A stretch of 64,000 nucleotides of DNA, taken from contig NZ_JAPDOD010000036.1 of assembly GCF_027587205.1 (NCBI RefSeq), forward strand, positions 1-64,000. The letters are read 5' to 3'. The number at the start of each line of letters is the position of its first letter. The first letter of the stretch is position 1. This document shows positions 1 through 6,669 of this stretch, one piece after another. The notes beneath the pieces are model-generated. The model was not told the DNA's origin. It ran no database searches and was given only the letters and a program-made list of their open reading frames with translations. The DNA comes from Solirubrobacter ginsenosidimutans (GTDB lineage: Bacteria; Actinomycetota; Thermoleophilia; Solirubrobacterales; Solirubrobacteraceae). The translations under genes and the position numbers were made by a program.

Positions 1-1
1 C

Positions 2-517
2 GCCAAGGTCCTCGGCTGCGCCTGGCAACGCTGCACGGTCCACTTCCTCCGCGACTGTTTCGGGCATGCCCGCAAGGACCAACACGGGCTACTGGGCGCG
101 TTGATCCGCCCGATCTTTGCCGCCGACAACCTCGAACAGGCGCGTGATCGGCTCTCTGAAGCGGTCGCGCATCTCGACGGGCGGCTCTCGAAGATCGCGA
201 CGATGCTCGAAGACGCCGAGCACGAGATCCTCGCCTTCTACGCGTTCCCGAGCTCGCACTGGAGCAAGCTGCGCTCGACCAACCCGCTGGAGCGCTTCAA
301 CAAGGAAGTCGGCCGGCGCACCGACGTCGTCGGCATCTTCCCCGACGACCGCAGCCTGATCCGCCTCGCCGGGATGCTCTGCATCGAGCAAAACGACGAA
401 TGGCTCGTCGGGCGCGGCTACCTCTCCGCCGAATCGATCTCTCTCGTCCTCGCCGGACCAGCCGAGATCACAGACAACGAGATCAAGGAAGAGGTGCCCG
501 AGCTCAAAGCGGCCTGA
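2..517 (+). CDS. IS256-family transposase, C-terminal part (cut by window edge)
   Basis: The frame is open from the window edge to a TGA at 515-517, giving 171 residues of a longer protein. The segment around nt 23-60 reads WQRCTVHFLRDCF, the typical IS256/Mutator signature. It is followed by an IRPIFAADN block and by STNPLERFNKEVGRRTDVVGIFPD, which carries the conserved late catalytic-domain Glu region of this DDE family. It would catalyse cut-and-paste or copy-paste movement of its own element. The 5' part lies outside the window, so it cannot be decided whether the gene is intact. The C-terminal tail is of normal length and shows no internal stop. Confidence 0.85.
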   Translation, partial: AKVLGCAWQRCTVHFLRDCFGHARKDQHGLLGALIRPIFAADNLEQARDRLSEAVAHLDGRLSKIATMLEDAEHEILAFYAFPSSHWSKLRSTNPLERFNKEVGRRTDVVGIFPDDRSLIRLAGMLCIEQNDEWLVGRGYLSAESISLVLAGPAEITDNEIKEEVPELKAA

Positions 518-540
518 GCAGCCGATCCCTTACCGACGAT

Positions 541-568
541 CTCCTACACCACGTCTCGGGACTTGACT
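541..568 (+). mobile_element. Probable right terminal region of the IS256-type element
   Basis: About 25 bp after the transposase stop lies a sequence ending in CACGTCTCGGGACTTGAC. It resembles the outer ends of IS256-family elements, which usually contain a GGGAC-type core near the tip. The partner left end is outside the window, so the inverted repeat and the target duplication cannot be confirmed. Confidence 0.4.
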
Positions 569-880
569 CCTCGCTCCTGCATCCGTGCAAAGTAGCAGTC
601 ACGGCGCGGCTATCGCCTTCCGCGCAACTGAGCAGACGCGATCACGGTCGACCTGCCACCGGCCGCGCTTCTGCTTTCGCCTGGCACCGATAGCTCGGCG
701 TCGGGGGGCCGGCCGACCGCTTCCCACGCGCTGCGCGTCCGCCTGCGACTTCGCGCACGAGAGGCGAGCGGGTCGCCGCCTCGCTCCTCCAATTGGTCGG
801 TTGCAGCGCACGGCTCCTCTGGCGCTGAAGGATCTTGTGCCTAGTCGCTGCGTGCCGGGCTCACCGGTACCTTCACGTTG
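569..880. other. Gene-free stretch downstream of the IS end
   Basis: About 310 bp with no convincing gene. The open frames here have irregular third-position composition and no recognisable product. No hairpin or repeat stands out. It is probably accessory or decayed DNA between the IS element and the next gene. Confidence 0.5.
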
Positions 881-1711
881 ATGTGGGAAGGCAGTGACCT
901 GAAACTACAGCGGGCCCGCGAACACATCGAGGCGGCTGACGAGCTCGTCGATGCCTATCTCGACAACGGGGCCTGCACAGTCGTGCGAACGGCCGACGAG
1001 CGCACCGGCAGGACTGAGCTGCGCGTGCAGATCACCGCACCGCCGCCCGCGCGTCTTGCTCTCGTCATCGGCGACGCGGTCCACAATCTCCGCGCCGCGC
1101 TCGACCACGTCGTCTTCGAAGCCGCGCTGAGCAACTCCGTGGGGACACTCTCGCCCGCCGCAGAAGAAGCGCTGATGTTCCCGATCCGCGACAAGCCTCC
1201 GAAGGGCGGCTGGGAACAGGTCGTCAAGGACCGTCTTCCCGGCGTACCGCCGCCCGTTTGCGCCGTCATCGAAGCGGAGCAGCCGTTCCGATGGACGACG
1301 TCCGAACACCCGACGGCACACCTATTCCGTCCGCTCTGGCGGGTTCACGACCTCGACAGGATCGACAAGCACCGCACACTCACCGTCACGACCGCCGCCC
1401 TGTCGCATCACGCGTTCGGCGTACACGCGGAGAAGGACCCCGAGATCCGCTTCTACTACGCGCCGGGACGCGTCCAAGACGGCCAGCTGCTCGCGACCTA
1501 TCGCACCGACTCGGGCGCCACATACATGCCCGACCTGAACCTCGCGATCGTCGAGGGCGAAGCGGAGCTGGCCAATCAGACCATCAGCGCGACACTCGCC
1601 CACCTCCACCAGCACGTCGTCTGGACCGTGCACCGCATACGCGTAGCCGCCACGCCACGGGATGTGCACGAACCCCAGCCAGACGCCAGCGAGGCCGCGG
1701 GGGCCGCGTAG
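881..1711 (+). CDS. Conserved hypothetical protein with GDAVHNLRAALDH motif
   Basis: A 276-residue soluble protein with no signal peptide or membrane segment. Residues about 60-80 read IGDAVHNLRAALDHVV, a motif I associate with a family of uncharacterised actinobacterial proteins (SxGDxxHNLRSALDH type). Nothing else identifies a reaction. A TTG lies immediately upstream at 878, but the ATG at 881 is preferred; neither has a good ribosome binding site. It sits alone between an IS end and gene-free DNA next to a tRNA, which suggests accessory, possibly transferred, cargo. Third-position GC is high, supporting real coding. Confidence 0.6.
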   Translation: MWEGSDLKLQRAREHIEAADELVDAYLDNGACTVVRTADERTGRTELRVQITAPPPARLALVIGDAVHNLRAALDHVVFEAALSNSVGTLSPAAEEALMFPIRDKPPKGGWEQVVKDRLPGVPPPVCAVIEAEQPFRWTTSEHPTAHLFRPLWRVHDLDRIDKHRTLTVTTAALSHHAFGVHAEKDPEIRFYYAPGRVQDGQLLATYRTDSGATYMPDLNLAIVEGEAELANQTISATLAHLHQHVVWTVHRIRVAATPRDVHEPQPDASEAAGAA

Positions 1712-2197
1712 CACTCAGCGGTGGGCATCGGGGCACGCCAGCGCCGGGTGTCAGCGCCGGGCATTCGTGAGGATGTTCTCTACGACATCAAGGCGGCCTT
1801 CGGCCGCGGCCGGCTGCGCGCGGCTCGCTGCGCTCGCCGTGCTCGCCGGCCAACACCACGACCACCACGACGCGCAGCACTCAGCTCACACCAGCAGCGT
1901 CGACGACAACGAGCTCGCGTAGCTCCAGGCCCGACACCTGTCAAGGCGATCGCTTCGCGACGGGCTTCGCCCGGTCCTGACGGACTCGTCCTTGACAGCC
2001 GCCGGTCCTTCCGCTGATGCGCCGGGTAGGGGGCCAGGCCCCCTCCGGGCGAGCTGCGTCGCCCCTACTCAGCAACGACACGCCACGTGCACACGCAGCC
2101 GGAACACGTGGCCAGCGGGCAACTCACGGCGGGCGCCGAAGTTTCCAGATCGTTTCCATCGGCCGGCTCGCAACGCGAGACCGACCAGTCGCCAGAT
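1712..2197. other. Gene-free accessory stretch with a 17-bp palindrome
   Basis: About 485 bp without a supportable gene. It contains a perfect hairpin at 2028-2044 (AGGGGGCC, one-base centre, GGCCCCCT) and several imperfect GC-rich repeats. Open frames are arginine/proline-rich shadows. Together with the IS end and the orphan gene it looks like the decayed end of an inserted segment next to tRNA-Val. Confidence 0.5.
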
Positions 2198-2221
2198 CCC
2201 CGCTACCACTCTGTAGCGGGG
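2198..2221 (-). terminator. Hairpin terminator after tRNA-Val
   Basis: A perfect 9-bp stem (CCCCGCTAC / GTAGCGGGG) with a 6-nt loop lies 11 nt beyond the 3' end of tRNA-Val on the minus strand. No T-run follows, as is common in high-GC actinobacteria. Confidence 0.65.
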
Positions 2222-2232
2222 CTTCTGGGTGA

Positions 2233-2306
2233 TGGGCGGTCCCGGGCTCGAACCGGGGACCTCCTGCTTGTAAGGCAGGCGCTCTGACCAACTGAGCTAA
2301 CCGCCC
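2233..2306 (-). tRNA. tRNA-Val (anticodon UAC)
   Basis: A 74-nt cloverleaf can be folded by eye. The acceptor stem GGGCGGT pairs with ACCGCCC and the discriminator is A. The anticodon loop CTTACAA sits on a 5-bp CCTGC/GCAGG stem, and the T loop is TTCGAGC on CCCGG/CCGGG. No CCA is encoded. The 3' end faces the accessory DNA at lower coordinates, the usual orientation for a tRNA used as an integration site. Confidence 0.95.
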
Positions 2307-2356
2307 GCGGGCGGGGCCATGCTAGTGCGGTCGGGCTGTGGTTCGACCTGGGTTGG

Positions 2357-2604
2357 TCAGCGCACGACGGTCAGGTGGAGGCGGTCGCCGCTCTGGAAGG
2401 CGGCCAGGACGTGGGTGCCGGCCGCGGCGAGTTGGGCGTCACCGTTGCCCTTCGGGGTCAGGACCGTCGGGGTGAAGGCGGTCGCTCCGGCGAGGCGGGT
2501 GAAGAGTTCGACGGGGCCTGGGTCGATCGGGCTCACGACACGGGGAACGTCGCGGGGGCACCGAGCAACAGGGCCGCGACCGTGAGTGCGAGCGAAGCCG
2601 GCAT
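2357..2604 (-). pseudogene. Small secreted protein interrupted by a frameshift, or two coupled mini-ORFs
   Basis: On the minus strand an ATG at 2604 opens a signal-peptide-like sequence (MPASLALTVAALLLGAPA) that hits TGA at 2535-2533. A GTG at 2536-2534 overlaps that stop as GTGA and opens 59 more codons to a TGA at 2359-2357. Both halves have almost exclusively G or C at third positions, so both look like genuine coding sequence. A single -1 shift at the junction would fuse them into an exported protein of about 82 residues. The mature part contains a TPKGNGDAQL stretch and ends in LHLTVVR; I do not recognise a family. Alternatives are a sequencing error, a true pseudogene, or translational coupling. 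Confidence 0.5.
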
Positions 2605-2654
2605 CACACGCGATTGTCAGGCCCCGGTCTGCCGGGCGCCATTACCGAAGCGTG

Positions 2655-3692
2655 ATGGCAGGATCCACCCAACGCCGACAGAGGTTGTGTGGTAGATCAC
2701 TGTCCGTGCTGCGTCGGGTCGCCGCGGTCGTCTTGCTGGCGGGGTTGTCTGTCGGTCTTGGACTCCCACTGCTTCGTGCTGCCCGCGCCTCCAATCTCGC
2801 CGGCCCGCACGCGGTGAAGCTCGTCGCGGCCGGGGGCAAGCGCCTGACGGGCGACTGGCAAGGGTGGGCGAATGCGTCGCTCGTGCCGACCGTGACCGGG
2901 CAGGTGGTGGTCGACCTCACCGGGTGTCCCGAGCTGCCGAACGCCGCGGGCTGCGTGTATACGAAGAACCCGCGGGTGATCTACCTCAAGCGCGGGCTCT
3001 CCCACCCGCGCGGCGTGATGTTGCACGAGCTCGGCCACGTGTACGACCTGACGGTGATGAGCAACAGCGATCGCGGCCAGTTCCGGCGCATCATGCGCCG
3101 GCCGCACGCGCAGTGGTGGAAGGGCAAGCTCCCGCTCGCGGAGTGGTTCGCCGAGGCGTATTCGTGGTGCGCGCGCTACTCGAAGATCGTCTCCGTCGAC
3201 GCGTACGCGATCTACAGCTATGACCCGTCGCCGGCGCAGCACAAGTCGACGTGCTCGCTGATCAAGCGAGCCGCGCGCGACAAGACGCCGCCGAAGCCGC
3301 CGTCCGCGCCGCCGGTCGTCACGGGCGATCCCGCACCGCCCGCCGCTCCGCCGGTCGGCCCGGTGGTCGTTCCCGGAGACCCGGTGCGCGATCCCGGCGC
3401 GACGGTCCTCGAGAGCCCGTTGCCGACCCCCACCGCGACTCCTCGCCCGCCGGCCAAGACCCCGACTCGCACGCCGACGCCGACCCGCACACCGACGCAC
3501 ACGCCGACGCCGACCGCCACCCCCACGGAGACCCCCGCACCCACCGCGACCGCCGAGCCGACCGCGGAGCCGACCCCCGTCCCCACCCCGAGCGCGGAGC
3601 CGGAGCCGACCCCCACCGCGACACCGGACGAGACGGCCACGCCGGACCCGACCGAAACCCCCACGCCGGCGCACCGTGGGCGCCTGGCATGA
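2655..3692 (+). CDS. Secreted HELGH-motif protein with long Thr/Pro-rich tail
   Basis: About 345 residues. A twin-basic N-terminus precedes a hydrophobic export signal (VAAVVLLAGLSVGLGL). The next 170 residues contain MLHELGHVYDL, an HExxH zinc site followed by an acidic residue, and the sequence AEWFAEAYSWCARY. That arrangement is typical of secreted metallopeptidase-like proteins of actinobacteria. From about residue 235 onward the chain is Pro/Thr-rich, with dozens of TPTPT-type repeats and no membrane anchor. It probably acts outside the cell, with the tail as a wall-spanning spacer or glycosylation target. The start is uncertain: ATG at 2655 or GTG at 2706, neither with a strong ribosome site. 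Confidence 0.6.
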   Translation: MAGSTQRRQRLCGRSLSVLRRVAAVVLLAGLSVGLGLPLLRAARASNLAGPHAVKLVAAGGKRLTGDWQGWANASLVPTVTGQVVVDLTGCPELPNAAGCVYTKNPRVIYLKRGLSHPRGVMLHELGHVYDLTVMSNSDRGQFRRIMRRPHAQWWKGKLPLAEWFAEAYSWCARYSKIVSVDAYAIYSYDPSPAQHKSTCSLIKRAARDKTPPKPPSAPPVVTGDPAPPAAPPVGPVVVPGDPVRDPGATVLESPLPTPTATPRPPAKTPTRTPTPTRTPTHTPTPTATPTETPAPTATAEPTAEPTPVPTPSAEPEPTPTATPDETATPDPTETPTPAHRGRLA

Positions 3693-3699
3693 TGGAGCC

Positions 3700-4032
3700 A
3701 TGGACGGTTCGGTGCTCTGGCGGGCAGCGCTGCTGCAGGCGCTCACGCTCGGCGTCGTCGCGCTGATCCTCGGCTCGACGCTCGACAAGTCGTTCTTCGA
3801 ATCCTGGGGCTGGCTCGCCGGCCCGGGAGCGTGGGCGGCGTGCGCGCTGTTCACGGGCGCCGTCCTGCGGCTGCCGCTGCTGCCGGTCCTGGCCGGTGCC
3901 GCGCTGGCCGGCATCCCCAGCCTGATCACGGTGCTGATCGGCGTCCACTGGCTCGGCGCACCGTTCGCGGTGGCGATCTTCGCCTACTGGTGCGCGCGGC
4001 TGGCGGCGCCGGAACGGGTCGCGGTGGCCTGA
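3700..4032 (+). CDS. Small integral membrane protein, unknown function
   Basis: A 110-residue protein with three to four hydrophobic helices (LLQALTLGVVALILG, WLAGPGAWAACALFTG, LPLLPVLAGAALAGIP, APFAVAIFAYWCAR). A GGAG ribosome site lies 3 bp before the ATG at 3700. The gene ends in TGATG, overlapping by one base with the SDR that follows, so the two are translationally coupled. No family was recognised. Coupling to an oxidoreductase does not reveal its job. Confidence 0.7.
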   Translation: MDGSVLWRAALLQALTLGVVALILGSTLDKSFFESWGWLAGPGAWAACALFTGAVLRLPLLPVLAGAALAGIPSLITVLIGVHWLGAPFAVAIFAYWCARLAAPERVAVA

Positions 4033-4784
4033 TGGAGCTCGGCCTGAACGGGAAGGTGGCACTCGTCACCGGCGGGTCGAAGGGCATCGGGCGCGGGATC
4101 GCCGAGGGACTTGCCGCGGAAGGCGTCCGCGTGGCGCTGACGTCGCGCACCGCTGCGCGCGCTGAGGCGGTCGCGAGCGAGATCGGCGCGGGTGCGCGAG
4201 GGTACGGCTTCGACTCCGGCGACCTCGACGCGATCGGGCCGCTGCTCGACGCGATCGAGGCCGACCTCGGCCCGATCGACCTCTACATCGCCAACACCGG
4301 CGGCCCGCCGGCGGGTGACGCGCTGGAGTTCACCCGCGAGCAGTGGGAGGCCGCGCAGCGGACGTTGCTGATCTCCCCCATGCGGGTGATCGAGCGCGTA
4401 CTGCCCGGCATGCGCTCGCGCGGCTTCGGCCGGATCGTCGCGATCGGCTCGATGGCCGTCCGCGAGCCCATCGACGTCCTTCAGCTCTCCAACGCGCATC
4501 GGCCGGGGCTCGTCGCCGCGTTCAAGGTCCTCGCGCGCAAGGTGGCGGCCGACGGCGTGACGTTCAATCACGTGCATCCGGGCCAGATCGCCACCGACCG
4601 GATGATCGACACGGCCGGCTCGCTCGAGGCCGCCCAGGAACGCGCCAAGCACAACGTCCCGGCGGGGCGGCTCGGCACGGTCGAAGAGCTCGCCGCGGCG
4701 GCGGTTTTCCTGTGCTCCGGCCTCGCCGCGTACATCACCGGGACGGCCATCCTGGTGGACGGCGGACTCACCCGCAGCGTGTGA
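4032..4784 (+). CDS. SDR-family oxidoreductase with atypical active site
   Basis: A 250-residue short-chain dehydrogenase. The nucleotide-binding loop is TGGSKGIGRG at residues 13-22, the NNAG equivalent is ANTGGPP, and the C-terminus ends in the usual ITGTAILVDGG. The catalytic Ser is in IVAIGSMAV, but where classical SDRs have YxxxK this protein reads SNAHR, so both catalytic Tyr and Lys appear replaced. A subgroup annotated as FabG-like carries SNAxR at this place, and its chemistry is not settled. It could still bind NAD(P) and act as a reductase on an unknown substrate. It is coupled to the membrane protein upstream. Confidence 0.8.
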   Translation: MELGLNGKVALVTGGSKGIGRGIAEGLAAEGVRVALTSRTAARAEAVASEIGAGARGYGFDSGDLDAIGPLLDAIEADLGPIDLYIANTGGPPAGDALEFTREQWEAAQRTLLISPMRVIERVLPGMRSRGFGRIVAIGSMAVREPIDVLQLSNAHRPGLVAAFKVLARKVAADGVTFNHVHPGQIATDRMIDTAGSLEAAQERAKHNVPAGRLGTVEELAAAAVFLCSGLAAYITGTAILVDGGLTRSV

Positions 4785-4803
4785 CCCTAAACTGTGGGTC
4801 TAC

Positions 4804-4875
4804 GCCCCCATGGTGTAGCGGTTAGCACGCGGCCCTTTCACGGCCGTAGCGCGAGTTCGATTCTCGCTGGGGGTA
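4804..4875 (+). tRNA. tRNA-Glu (anticodon UUC)
   Basis: A 72-nt cloverleaf. The acceptor GCCCCCA pairs with TGGGGGT (G-U at the first position) and the discriminator is A. The anticodon loop CTTTCAC sits on CGGCC/GGCCG. The T arm is GCGAG/CTCGC with loop TTCGATT. No CCA is encoded. Confidence 0.95.
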
Positions 4876-4882
4876 CTTCTTC

Positions 4883-5041
4883 TCAGGCTTCGTCCGGCCA
4901 GTGGCCGTGCGCATCGAAGTACTCGCGCGCCTCTTCATCCTTGTCGCGATCGTGACGACCGGCGAACGTGAAATAGACGACGAGCACGCACATGGCGAAG
5001 CTCAGAACGCAGGCGACGGCAGCGTAAAGCGTTTGGAGCAC
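4883..5041 (-). CDS. Small single-pass membrane protein, unknown
   Basis: A predicted protein of 52 residues. It has one membrane helix (LYAAVACVLSFAMCVLVVYF) followed by a charged cytosolic-type tail ending in EYFDAHGHWPDE. The GTG start at 5041 lies inside the hairpin that terminates the upstream gene. A longer frame exists upstream, but it would overlap the upstream gene by about 70 bp and look unlike protein. No family is known to me. The tail motif is compact and looks selected. Confidence 0.55.
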   Translation of the reverse strand: MLQTLYAAVACVLSFAMCVLVVYFTFAGRHDRDKDEEAREYFDAHGHWPDEA

Positions 5042-5063
5042 CCGTCCATCTTGACGGGTGCTC
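5036..5063 (-). terminator. Perfect 11-bp stem terminator
   Basis: GAGCACCCGTC, a 6-nt loop and GACGGGTGCTC form a perfect stem that begins 4 bp after the stop codon of the 5067-5267 gene on the minus strand. The likely start of the next small gene lies within it, so read-through or structure could control that gene's translation. Confidence 0.7.
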
Positions 5064-5066
5064 GCG

Positions 5067-5267
5067 TCAGGCGGCGTCGCCGAACGCCGCTTCGACCTGC
5101 GCGCGCTCCCAGACGTCCGCCTGCTCGAGCGCATTCGGGCAGTAGATCCCGAGTTCGCCGTTCTGCCAGACGACCTCGATCCAGCCGATCTCGGTGAACC
5201 CCAAGACGGTGCCGGTGCCGAGCGCGAACGGCTCAGGCAGCCACACCACGGTCTCGCCCAGGCTCAT
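5067..5267 (-). CDS. Hypothetical small protein
   Basis: A 66-residue soluble protein. The region TVLGFTEIGWIEVVWQNGELGIYCPNALE looks like a small beta-barrel fold, but no family was recognised. The ATG at 5267 overlaps the stop of the preceding gene as ATGA, so the two small genes form a coupled pair. A hairpin terminator follows directly. Confidence 0.6.
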   Translation of the reverse strand: MSLGETVVWLPEPFALGTGTVLGFTEIGWIEVVWQNGELGIYCPNALEQADVWERAQVEAAFGDAA

Positions 5268-5401
5268 CGGCGCGGGAGTTCGCACAGCACGAACTGGCCG
5301 CGCTGAAGGGTGTGAGCAATGGCCGCCGCCTGGTCGATCTGGGCGGGGGTGTACTGAACGGGGTTGTGCAGCGTCACGATGTGCGCGCCAGGAACCTGCA
5401 T
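5264..5401 (-). CDS. Hypothetical 45-residue protein
   Basis: Starts at the ATG at 5401, behind a good GAGAAGG ribosome site. The upstream part of the open frame runs into tRNA-Lys and is not used. The product (MQVPGAHIVTLHNPVQYTPA...) has no signal or membrane segment. It is coupled to the next gene by a 4-bp ATGA overlap. Function unknown. Confidence 0.55.
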   Translation of the reverse strand: MQVPGAHIVTLHNPVQYTPAQIDQAAAIAHTLQRGQFVLCELPRR

Positions 5402-5486
5402 CGCCTTCTCACCAGCTCTCGTCTTGGATTTACGGAGCCTCCCTGGCCGCGAAATCGGCAGGGCGGGGAGAAGACTTGAGAATGAG

Positions 5487-5558
5487 TGCCGCCGGCAGGG
5501 ATCGAACCTGCGCACATCGGATTAAAAGTCCGTTGCTCTACCGCTGAGCTACGGCGGC
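5487..5558 (-). tRNA. tRNA-Lys (anticodon UUU)
   Basis: A 72-nt cloverleaf. The acceptor GCCGCCG pairs with CGGCGGC, with discriminator A. The anticodon loop is CTTTTAA with stem CGGA/TCCG. The T arm is GCAGG/CCTGC with loop TTCGATC. No CCA is encoded. Confidence 0.95.
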
Positions 5559-5620
5559 CCGGCGCGGTCGACTCTAGCGCGCAGTACGCTTGGACGAGGG
5601 TGAGCGTAGGCGATGTGGAG

Positions 5621-6223
5621 ATGGGGGGGCGCCGACGCCGGAGGACTCCCGAGGTCGCGGAAGCCGAAATCGTGGCTGCGGCGGAGTCGCTGCTGCGCGA
5701 GCGGTCGTTCCGCGAGCTGACCGTCGACGAGGTCATGCGCCGGACGGACCTGTCGCGTCCGTCCTTCTACGTCTACTTCAAGGACCGGCACGCGCTGATC
5801 CTGCGCGTGGTCGAGCACCTGCGCGGAGAGCTGCGGACGATGTCGCAGCGCTGGTACACCGGCGCGGGTGACGGGCCCGCGCTCGCGCGGGAGGCAATGG
5901 AGGGAATCGTCGAGGTCTACGCCCGCCAGGGTCCCGTGCTGCGGGCGCTGGCCGACGCGGCGACCGACGACCCCGAGGTCGAGCTCGTCTACGGCGGGCT
6001 CGTGCAGTCCTTCATCGACGTCACGACGCACCACATCGAGGCGGAGATCGAGGCGGGGCGGGTGCTGCCGCTCGACGCGTCAGAGACCGCGACCGCGCTC
6101 GTGTGGATGATGGAGCGCTACCTGAACCGCAGCCTCGGCCGCCTACCCGCCGAGACCCCGCGCGAGACCGTCGCCGAGACGCTGACGACGATCTGGACGC
6201 GCGTCCTCTACGGCGCCGCCTAG
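5621..6223 (+). CDS. TetR-family transcriptional regulator
   Basis: About 200 residues. The N-terminal helix-turn-helix reads FRELTVDEVMRRTDLSRPSFYVYFKDRHAL (residues about 29-58), with the canonical YVYFKDR end of the TetR recognition helix. The C-terminal ligand domain is all-helical. The start is uncertain: ATG at 5621 (GGAG directly abutting) or GTG at 5600/5615. It is divergent from tRNA-Lys and convergent with a membrane-protein gene. A 14-bp palindrome just after its stop could be an operator for it or its neighbour, but this is inference. Confidence 0.85.
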   Translation: MGGRRRRRTPEVAEAEIVAAAESLLRERSFRELTVDEVMRRTDLSRPSFYVYFKDRHALILRVVEHLRGELRTMSQRWYTGAGDGPALAREAMEGIVEVYARQGPVLRALADAATDDPEVELVYGGLVQSFIDVTTHHIEAEIEAGRVLPLDASETATALVWMMERYLNRSLGRLPAETPRETVAETLTTIWTRVLYGAA

Positions 6224-6251
6224 CCTCTCGCAGGGGGTGGTTGACGAACCT

Positions 6252-6265
6252 CCCCATATATGGGG
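6252..6265. promoter_or_regulatory. Perfect palindrome CCCCATATATGGGG
   Basis: A 14-bp perfect palindrome with an AT-rich centre lies in the 67-bp gap between the TetR gene and a convergent membrane-protein gene. It lacks a loop, so it is a poor terminator, and it is unusually AT-rich for this genome. A dimeric repressor site is possible. Confidence 0.35.
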
Positions 6266-6290
6266 ACAAACGTCGAACACCCCTCCCGTT

Positions 6291-6659
6291 TCAGTCGAGC
6301 TGGGACGCGGTCCAGGCGCCGACCGCCGCGCTGACGCTCGCGAGCGCGACCGTGCCGAGCGCGCCGGGCGTGGGGAGCGAGCGACGCGCGCCACCGGTCG
6401 CCACGGCGTCCACCGCGTCGGTGAAGACCGCCGCGACCAGCCACGGACGCGCGCTCGCGCCCGTGTGCAGTGCGAACGCCGTGCCAGCGCCGACGGCGAG
6501 GTCACGCGCGCCGAAGGCCACCGCGAGCACCCTGCCGCCGGGCGAGTCCGCGACCGGCCCGACCCAGCGGCCGGTCACGAGGTCCGGCTTGACCAGGAGC
6601 GCGGCGCCGATGGCGATCCGCCCGTACGCGATCTGCTTGGCGATCGTTCGCGCCTGCAC
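6291..6659 (-). CDS. Small hydrophobic membrane protein
   Basis: A 122-residue protein from a GTG at 6659. Four weakly hydrophobic Ala/Gly-rich helices are visible (IAYGRIAIGAALLV, GRVLAVAFGARDLAVGAGTAFAL, PWLVAAVFTDAVDAVAT, LGTVALASVSAAVGAW). A GARD motif lies in the second. No function was recognised. It follows purH by 10 bp on the same strand and may be read from the same transcript. Confidence 0.6.
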   Translation of the reverse strand: MQARTIAKQIAYGRIAIGAALLVKPDLVTGRWVGPVADSPGGRVLAVAFGARDLAVGAGTAFALHTGASARPWLVAAVFTDAVDAVATGGARRSLPTPGALGTVALASVSAAVGAWTASQLD

Positions 6660-6669
6660 GGCTCGCTCG

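Noticed and set aside
2375..2695. Plus-strand open frame before the HELGH gene
   Set aside because: Third-position bias supports the minus-strand split gene at 2357-2604 instead.
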